DNA of 64,000 nucleotides, from positions 62,395-126,394 of the forward strand of contig VSDK01024070.1 of assembly GCA_009767595.1 (NCBI GenBank), written 5' to 3'. The DNA is from Symbiodinium kawagutii. Taxonomy: Eukaryota > Sar > Dinophyceae > Suessiales > Symbiodiniaceae. The notes beneath the pieces are model-generated. The model saw only the letters and a program-made list of their open reading frames with translations, had not been told where the DNA came from and made no database searches. The translations under genes and the position numbers were made by a program. This document shows positions 57,383 to 64,000 of this stretch, piece by piece; position 1 is the first letter of the stretch, and each line of letters begins with the position of its first letter.

Positions 57383-60300
57383 GCCGGGGTCTTAGGGATG
57401 AGCCTCGTGGAGCAGGGACATGGAGCCAATCGAGCCGGCATCAGCAACTTGCCAGTTCGCCAACAGGCAAAGAAAATCCGTGATTTCTTGGTAGATAAGT
57501 GATGATAGGTGCAGCCTCCCAGGAGATTGGCGTTTGACGACTCGTCCCCTGGCGCTGGACTGTGCCACTGAGGAAACTGCTGCTGCAAGAGAGCTGCGAG
57601 GTGCCCTTCTTCTGCCAGAAGCTCATGGTGCGCCACACCTTGCTGAAGAACGCGGACGCTTAGCTCACCGTTGCGTCAACGTTGCGGGTTCCCCACGTGC
57701 CGTCCCCAAGATGACCATCTTGTTTCGGGGTGAGGGGAACAGACGCCTGTGGAGCCACTAGGATTCGGAGGTGCACGAACTTACTACGAATTTTATGGGT
57801 TTATATGGATTGATTAGATATGTTTCTCCCAGTTGATGGATCCAAATTAGGTCTGGGTGGGGATGCCACCGGAGAAGCCGTTTGAGATGAGCATGCCATG
57901 GGCCACCCCTGCTGCACCAAGACATTGGGATTTTGTGAAGCGGGTGGTTTGGGAGGTCCACATTTCAGGAACTACCCCAACATGTTGGCACATTTCTCGA
58001 ACCGTTTCGGAGGGGTGCTTGCTCCCCTCTACTTTCTGCAATCTCTTTGAGGAAGGCCTTGTGTGATTGCCATCATTGCCATAGCAATTTGCGGCCTCAT
58101 GACACGGGTTTGCTGCACTCATGCGAAGCCCACCCGGAGCATTTTGTTGGCACAGGACTTCGCGAGTTCTTTGGCACAGTCAAAGATGTTAAAGCACAAC
58201 CCGCAAGGATCAAGGTCATAGGGATGGCATGTGACCCTGCAAAGCTACATTTTCAACGAGGCTAATAGCCACCATTATGTGGGCAATGACCAATAATCTG
58301 TCTCTAGATCTCCTGATGTGCGCTTCGGCCTTTGCAAAGCATTGGCGAAGGCAAAACCCCCCGGAGGCCCTGGCAAAAAAGATGTTACCTCCCTGACAAA
58401 CGATTCCTGCAAGCACTTGTGCAGGCAATTGGTTTCAGCCTCCGATTCCTTCCCTGCCCGGGATGGTTTAACAGTTGCAATTTGACCACCCAGCATGGTT
58501 CAAACATGTTGAAACATGTTGAAACCACCAATGAGGCAAATGTTTGTTTCACGCAGGTTCCGTGGTTCAACCAGAAGACTCAGAATTTGAAGTTACCAGA
58601 TGTCACCATCACTACCGTAGCTGGGTCATAGCAACAACGGTCACCGGTGGATCCCCATTGGGACCCGGGGGACGTGTCTCAGGACTTGTTGACTTCCTTG
58701 GGGTCGCCCGCCAGCCTGGACCTCGGGGGCAGCAGCCTTGACCAGATTGCAGGGTTCCGTGGCATGGCTCCCTGATCAAGTGATGTCGCGAGGGAATTCA
58801 CATGAATGAACACTAGTCAAAGGAAACCAAAATGAATAAAAAAATGAATTCTCTGCATAAATGATGTGCAGGGATGCACGTGCATCATGTAGGGGGCAAT
58901 GTTGGCGGATGCACCGTGGCCATCCGTGGCCCAGGTGTGACCTTGGTGGTGGATTCCTTCCACCCGGAGATGGCTGCAGCCCTACAGGAAGCCGCCAGGC
59001 ATGGGGACCTGCGCGCCTTGGAGAGGACCTTGAGTGCGCCAGCGGATCCCAACCAGGCGCGACACATGGAACCAGCAGATCTCATGGGAAAAACATGGGA
59101 AAACCACAGGAAAACATAGGAAACATAGGAAAACCATGGGAAAATTCTAGCACTAGAATCAGAAGTACTCAGTAGGTTGCCAATTTTGGTTGCTGATTTC
59201 AGTTGCTGTTTGTGGTTGCTGTCGAAGTGCACTTTCCGCCAATTTGCCGCAAAACTGGGGGGGGGCATTATTTTCTGGCTGTGCAAGCTTCGCGACTGTT
59301 GCGTTCTCGCATGCAGTGACATGAAGCAGCCCAAGCCATTTGGAAGAAACACCGGACAAGGAGAAAGTGCTGGAAGCGGCTTGCTCTGAAAGAAGCATCA
59401 GGACCATGTGTGGAATCAAAAAGCCACGGTGACAACAAAAACAAGCAAAACATCGACAGCAAATAATAACAAGAAGGAGGATGACCACGTGGACTCATTG
59501 GAGGGCCAGGATGCACAAGTATTCAAGATGCAAACGGCGCAAGCAGTTTCTTCACGCAACAAGGATTCTGAAGATTCCCGTGCGTTGCCGACTGCCAAAG
59601 TCCTGGGATCCAACAATGCGTTTGCAGCAACGATTGCGTGGGCCATGGGCAGAGTTGGGGCGCAGTTTTGATCAGTTTTGCATCTCAAGATGTCTCAACA
59701 CCATTTGGCCAATGGTGAAAACGTAGTGAATACGAAACATTCACCCGGAAGAAACAATTTCCTGAACGTTGATATACCTATTGGCCAAAAACCCATTGAC
59801 CAATTTGCCCAGAAATTCATGGAATTGTGGGATCCTGATCTGAAGATTGGTGCAGTTGGGGTCTCTGACTTGCCACTTGGGGTGCTGCAGGTGGACGCTC
59901 ATGGTTGGACGCCACTGATTCTCGCAGCGCACGCCGGGCATGCCGAGGCGGATGGCTTGAAACGCAGGAAACTGCGCGAATCTTGGGACAGACCGCCTTC
60001 CAATTGGTGCTGGATTTGGTTCAACATGGTTTAACCGTCTCATCGGACCCCATCACCTGGACAACCACAGGAGTTTTTCAAGTCCACCGATGCTGAACCC
60101 CAAAAATGGAGCGTGCACATGGCGATGGAGAGAGGGAGGGAAAGGTCTTCCAAGCTCATGGTTGCCATCAACTGGTTTCTCCCGGCTTCTAGGCTTTGCA
60201 GACCTTTGAAGCCCAAACCATAGTAACTGATATGGATTTGAATGCGTGCAAGTAAGAACCTGCAGTTTTTCAGTGTGTTTGTGTGTGCTCACTCATTTAG

Positions 60301-62692
60301 ACCGTTGATGATCTTTGATCCATGAGTTTAAGAGCCTTTCAGACGTTTTCAGACGCACTGAATCACAAGAGTCCACCAGGGCCACAACTTGACGTTGGGG
60401 CCATGCCCTGCAATTAAGTGGGCGCGTTTTTATGGGACATTTTGTGGTTGTTACTTTTTGGGCAACATGGCCATGCGTCTCAACACCTCCGGAAGTTTGC
60501 CGTTCGCTGTGGGGCATTGTGACAGCCCAGAGGGGCCGATCGCAGGTGCTGCGCTTGCTGTTTCGCGCAGCTGCTTTGTTGGAGCAAGCCACACCGCATG
60601 GGCGATCACCACTGTTTGTGGCCGCACAACGAGGGACACTGTGGCAGCGACGATGGTTGGACCAATGTAGCGACCTTGTGAACCACATGTATATATTATA
60701 GTCATAGCTGCAGCGAAGCAATCCATTTTAACATGTATTTTGTCACTTGGAGCAGCTCTCCCTTGCATAACTCTTGCGTTTTGATCATGCGTTGGCTTCC
60801 ATTGCGCTTATTTTCTACCCCTATGGTTGCAGTTTCTCGTGGCAGTTCTTGTTGTGCCTGAGGAATGTGGATGCAGCACGGGCGAGGGCACCGAGAGGGC
60901 CCCGTGTGTGATGATTGTGATATTTGCCAGTGATAGCCTGCACAGCGAAACATTTCGTTCAACGCTCGCTTTGCATGCCCCGTTCTTGAGAGACCTATGC
61001 TGCCATAATGCCTTATGTATCCTTATGTCTCCAAAGAATCCTAAAATTATGAAAAGAATGGTCAGCTGTATAGCGACAGACTCCCAGCCCTGCCTGGGAG
61101 TGAGGTCCTATGCGAGCTCAACGCTGATTTGGAGAAACCCAGGAGAAAGTCGCAGTTCGTTGGTCAGAGGTCATGCTGTGGCGTTGGTGGTGACCTGTGT
61201 GTTGTTGCTGTTCGAAGGTGGACCTGGTATACAGTCGAGCATTCATCACTCAGATTTGACCCAGCTACAACCTCGAAATCTTCAATACCCGGCATGTCTT
61301 GAAAAAAACCTACAGGGCCTCCGATGGAATGTCGCCCTTTTTTTCGTGGCAGTTCTCCGGTTGAATACAAATCCGCTGGCTGGTGGTTTCATAGGGCCGT
61401 TCACTGCCCTGTCGCGCACCCAAAACGGCGAGGAAAATGGCTGGTGGTTTCAAGCATTTTTGATTTTCCCTAGTAATCATTAAGAAATGGTTGATTGACG
61501 GTTGACTAACATTTTTCATAGGCGTTGAAGCCACCAACCAGAATTGGTGTCTAATGTTCCATGATGGGAGTACTTTTGCATCGTCCAAATTGGCAAGACT
61601 CAGAGGAGAGAGTGGATGACAGTGATCACTTTCAAGACTCAAGTTGCAGCTTCACAATGCTGCATTTGGATGCTTTTGGTCATTGTTGTATTGTATGCGC
61701 ATAGCGGAGAATGTGAAAACCCCATCATCTTATGTCATGGTGCCATGGCCATTCACCCACTGTTCCCCAGCAATCCTAGTCGGAAACCGATCATGCAATT
61801 TTTTTAGTGTCAAGGAGTCCACCAATCCTAGTCCACCAATCCTTCCCCCTCTCGCACTTTGTATGAGAATTCACTCCCTACAGCCCTGATGCCCTGCACC
61901 CCCCAGGAGTGGCGGCCACACGCCTCTGATGGCGGCTTGCCGCGAAGGCCATAGCGAGGTGGCGCAACTTCTCTGCGAGAAGGGCGCTGAGAAGGAGCTG
62001 ATGCGCGGCGACCCGTCAGCGAAGCCAACGGATGTGCTGTGGCTGTTGGTGAAGCATTTTGGCAGCGAACTGGGTCATGACATGTCATAGCCAACCACAA
62101 ACTGAGTGGGTGATGGTAGTTGAAGATCCAGACACAAAACTTCTTATAGTTTGGTCACTCAAAGTCATTTATGGCATTTTCACCAGCAGGGTACCCAGAG
62201 CCATATGGCAGGACCTTGATCACGGCTGCTGTTGAGAGTAAATGCCCCAGCACCAACTGGGGATGTTTCGGAGGTTCGCAGATCCAAAGGTCCAGAAGCT
62301 GTGGAACTCCAGTACGCGTATTTCATGGCTATGCACTTATGATCCTTAAGGTGTTGCATGAAATGACATCAAAATCCTATATTTCCCCGCCCCAGCCCCG
62401 AGTCACCACAGTTGCAAGAGTTTCAAGGTCCTATCGGGGTGTGAAGGGAACATGTTGAACAGTTCAGCAACTAAAATCACAGGTCATATTGTGAAACAAT
62501 CCTTTTGATTCAACTTGTTCGGATGTTCTCGAACTCCGCGGATTCTGTTGTGATATCAGGCCCCCAGATGCCCTGCAGGTAGGGAACCCTGACACAGGTC
62601 ACTGCGAAGCCACGGGGGTTGCAGGAGAAGGCGGTCCATGGCTGGACTGCTTTGCTCTTGGCCGCGCGGCATGGACACACGCAGGTGGTCAA
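57294..62692 (+). CDS. ankyrin-repeat protein with ubiquitin-like N-terminus, multi-exon, partly resolved
   Basis: Exons seen: 57,294-57,382; 57,573-about 57,657; 58,935-59,056; 59,891-about 59,950; 59,968-about 60,010; about 60,526-60,640; 60,833-60,883; 61,907-62,004; 62,190-62,237; and about 62,598-62,692. Such proteins, with a ubiquitin-like head and many ankyrin repeats, are very common in dinoflagellate genomes. Ankyrin repeats bind other proteins, but no partner can be named. Phase agreement is complete for the first pair, for 58,935-59,056 to 59,891, and for the run 60,640 to 62,190. The links 57,657 to 58,935, 59,950 to 60,526 and 62,237 to 62,598 remain unresolved, so a missed exon or decay is possible. 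The 3' end is not seen and may lie beyond the window. Confidence 0.7.
57573..57657 (+). CDS. ankyrin gene exon B: rest of the ubiquitin-like fold
   Basis: After the acceptor ACTGAG|G the frame reads KLLLQESCEVPFFCQKLMVR, then HTLLKNAD, continuing the ubiquitin-like pattern (helix, then QKL-type strand). The stop at 57,661 means it must be spliced before that point; a GC donor at 57,658 is available. The phase does not match the next exon, so a small exon may be missing. Confidence 0.55.
58935..59056 (+). CDS. ankyrin gene exon C: end of the head and first ankyrin helix
   Basis: Acceptor GCCCAG|G. The frame reads VTLVVDSFHPEMAAALQEAA, then RHGDLRALERTLSAPADPNQ, ending at a GC donor (AACCAG|GCGCGA) in phase 0. 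LQLVV- and AAxxGDLxxLExxL-type segments mark the passage from the ubiquitin-like head to the repeat region. Confidence 0.7.
59891..59950 (+). CDS. ankyrin gene exon D: ankyrin repeat, first half
   Basis: Acceptor CTGCAG|GTG in phase 0. The frame reads VDAHGWTPLILAAHAGHAEA, a textbook D.xGxTPLxxAAxxGHxE ankyrin signature continuing PADPNQ of the previous exon. The exon end is uncertain: GA at 59,951 or GC at 59,955 could be donors. The next protein-like segment starts only 17 bases further, in another frame. Confidence 0.75.
59968..60010 (+). CDS. ankyrin gene, out-of-frame continuation (exon E or decayed segment)
   Basis: After AACGCAG|G the frame reads ETARILGQTAFQL and then VLDLVQHGL. GQTAFQL matches the GxTALHL start of an ankyrin repeat and ETARI its lead-in. 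A 17-base gap of a different frame separates it from exon D, too short for a normal intron. It is either an exon whose partner is elsewhere or a frame-broken repeat. Confidence 0.4.
60119..60145 (+). repeat. GA-tail motif (intron of the ankyrin gene)
   Basis: ATGGCGATGGAGAGAGGGAG followed by GGAAAGG. It lies between exons E and F. Confidence 0.65.
60526..60640 (+). CDS. ankyrin gene exon F
   Basis: The frame reads QRGRSQVLRLLFRAAALLEQ, then ATPHGRSPLFVAAQRGTL, and ends at a GT donor (GACACT|GTGGCA) in phase 2. It holds the end of one ankyrin repeat and most of the next. The start is uncertain, with acceptors at 60,525, 60,530 and 60,532 in different phases. Confidence 0.7.
60833..60883 (+). 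CDS. ankyrin gene exon F2: second half of an ankyrin repeat
   Basis: Acceptor GGTTGCAG|T. The frame reads FSWQFLLCLRNVDAARA, the missing second half of the repeat begun in the previous exon. Phase 2 in and 2 out, leaving at a GA donor (CGGGC|GAGGGC). The joined sequence then reads NVDAARASGGHTPLMAA. A 218-codon frame across this place is a different, non-coding frame. Confidence 0.55.
61438..61541. mobile_element. family A miniature element, copy 7 (intronic)
   Basis: TGGCTGGTGGTTTCAAGCAT on the left and GCGTTGAAGCCACCAACCAG on the right. A separate TGGCTGGTGGTTTCATAGGG at 61,379 is a truncated left end. Confidence 0.85.
61907..62004 (+). CDS. ankyrin gene exon G: ankyrin repeat
   Basis: Acceptor CCCCAG|G. 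The frame reads SGGHTPLMAACREGHSEVAQ, then LLCEKGAEKELM, a complete ankyrin repeat. A GC donor at 62,005 (ATGC|GCGGCG) leaves phase 1, matching the next exon. Confidence 0.8.
62190..62237 (+). CDS. ankyrin gene exon H: start of the next repeat
   Basis: Acceptor CAGCAG|G. The frame reads YPEPYGRTLITAAVE and ends at a GT donor (GAGA|GTAAAT) in phase 1. GRTLITAAVE matches GxTPLxxAAxx. It is only 48 bases long and is called because of homology and phase. Confidence 0.6.
62598..62692 (+). CDS. ankyrin gene exon I: ankyrin repeat
   Basis: After ACACAG|GTC the frame reads VTAKPRGLQEKAVHGWTALL, then LAARHGHTQVVK. This is a clear ankyrin helix pair. The end may be a GT donor at 62,684 or GC at 62,693. 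The phase relative to exon H is not satisfied, so another small exon is expected between them. Confidence 0.65.
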
Positions 62693-62742
62693 GGCGTGGC
62701 CGGTGGTAGCTGGAGATCATGGTTCAGAAGGGCCAACAAGAA

Positions 62743-62839
62743 CTGGCTGGTGGTTTCAAACATGTTTTATTTTCACTAGTAATTGTTAACAAATGATTGG
62801 TTGACTAATATTTTTCATAGGGGTTGAAACCACCAACCA
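62743..62839. mobile_element. family A miniature element, copy 8
   Basis: CTGGCTGGTGGTTTCAAACA on the left and GGGGTTGAAACCACCAACCA on the right. One of the least diverged copies. It lies just downstream of ankyrin exon I. Confidence 0.85.
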
Positions 62840-64000
62840 CATAATGGTTCAGAATGGTTGCTATAGTGGTTCAGAATAGTTTCTAGACTTGTCCATGATG
62901 ATTCGTACAATGTTTCATCATGGTTTGTAGGTGTTTAATCGTTCATAATGGTTCATTGGTTTTTGATGGACGATGATGGTTGATAGTGGATAATGATGGT
63001 TTATTACCGATCTGGTAAGTTTACAACAGATAATGATGGTTCGTGATGGCTTGTCTTCGGGTAGACTGGGTAGACCTGCAATGAGTTGCAGAATATTGAG
63101 TAAAGCGCTAGTGACATCAATGATGGATTATTACAGAGGTAACCCCATACGATGTGTGATGGAAAATCACCAGTTTGGTTGCTGTCAACTGGGGGTGGTT
63201 TATTACGATCCATGAAGCGTTTTCAGTCATACAGAAGATCAAAAGGCCGCTGCTATCCACTCGTGATTTGCAATAAAGCTCGATACTACTTGCAAGAATG
63301 ATAAACGGCAAATCATCGTAAAGCCGTTCTTTTCGACCATCATTTATCATGAGCCATATTCCTTAACTGTGCTGCAATCACCAGCCAACATCAGTATTAG
63401 AAGAGGCACAGGTTGCATGGGTGGCTTCCCATCAGGTGGATTGCAATTTGACGATCTGTGCGTTGGGGAGAATCTGGATTGCCGGTGTGAACAGAACCGC
63501 CTGTGTGAATAGAACCTACACGATGTACCACGACTTCCTGTGGAAAGAACAAGACCGGCTACTAATGAAGTGGTTGGAGATGGAGCGCCCACACTTGTGC
63601 ATTGTGAAGTCTCCTACGCTGAGCTGATGTTTTCCCGATTCAAGCGTTGTGTAGCTTTCCTGCTTTGGCAAGCTGGATGCTACATCAAGACATGGACACT
63701 AGGGAATGGGATGAACTGGGCTGTCAGGTTCCGTTTGTTTGGAGGGATGGCCATGGTCATCCCCAAAAATCTGGCATAGCTCAAGCGAGATCATGGGGGA
63801 TCCGTTTACATATGCCTACTGCTTGGAAACATAGCCAGCTCCAAGCGCTACCTGTACATGTTGCAAGTAACGGTGGCAAAACCCCTATGGGTCACTGGTG
63901 ACATTCGCCCGCCAGATGCTGCATCAGATGGGCACCTCGAACGCAAGGAGCGAGTGCAGCCGTGATGAGACCGCAGCTGTCGGCCTTATTATTTAGCAAC
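62840..64000. other. window end, no recognised gene
   Basis: It starts with repetitive TGGTTCATAATGGTT-type sequence to about 63,060. The frames at 63,420-63,900 are open but show no ankyrin signature or other domain. The ankyrin gene may continue beyond the window. Confidence 0.35.

Noticed and set aside
60827..61483. 218-codon plus-strand open frame
   Set aside because: The ankyrin exon at 60,833-60,883 uses a different frame, and the rest of this frame runs through intron and into a family A element.
1..64000. Prokaryotic or phage origin, CRISPR arrays, operons
   Set aside because: No run of adjacent full-length genes, no ribosome binding site pattern and no regularly spaced repeats were seen. 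Split exons with eukaryotic splice sites are clear.

Overview
The window looks like nuclear DNA from a dinoflagellate, most likely a suessialean or symbiodiniacean type. This is inferred, because no rRNA or spliced-leader gene is present. Four things support it. Coding sequence is scattered in short exons separated by introns of roughly 150 to 2,000 bases. The exons join in frame at GT, GC and occasionally GA donors and at AG|G acceptors. The spacer DNA is full of short inverted-repeat elements and microsatellites. There is also a degenerate CCCTAAA (plant/dinoflagellate-type telomeric) tract. No bacterial operon, ribosome binding site pattern, CRISPR array or phage gene is visible, and most long open frames are not genes.

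Layout. Bases 1-6,000: an EF-hand exon (about 1,918-2,048) resembling the cytosolic part of dinoflagellate voltage-gated channels, broken in the calcium loop by seven bases; then two exons (4,639-4,763 and 5,751-5,907) that look like the start of another protein. Bases 6,395-7,880: a 1.5 kb AT-rich element with inverted ends and an internal giant palindrome. Bases 7,900-28,700: mostly repeat-rich spacer with a few weak exon candidates and an interstitial telomere-like tract at 23,930-24,114.

Bases 28,700-40,332 (+ strand): the best gene of the window, an NSUN2/TRM4-type RNA cytosine-5 methyltransferase. I could thread ten exons through it with every splice phase agreeing. Three possible upstream exons, one of them S4-like, also fit in phase. 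Its penultimate intron and last exon lie in an exact 470-bp tandem duplication that rebuilds a usable splice donor, so the gene may carry an in-frame duplicated exon of 58 codons.

Bases 40,400-57,200: repeat-rich spacer with a few orphan exon candidates. One is a minus-strand exon at 53,802-53,978 whose splice donor lies inside the terminal repeat of a small element. Bases 57,294-62,692 (+ strand): a gene with a ubiquitin-like start followed by ankyrin repeats spread over at least nine small exons, probably continuing past the window. Four of its exons join in consistent phase; the other junctions are unresolved, and one repeat is interrupted by a 17-base out-of-frame gap.

Three families of miniature inverted-repeat elements (about 95-125 bp) and a recurrent GGCGATGGAGAGAGA tail motif are scattered through spacers and introns across the window. 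No joint function can be assigned to the neighbouring genes; in dinoflagellates adjacency usually does not imply a pathway.
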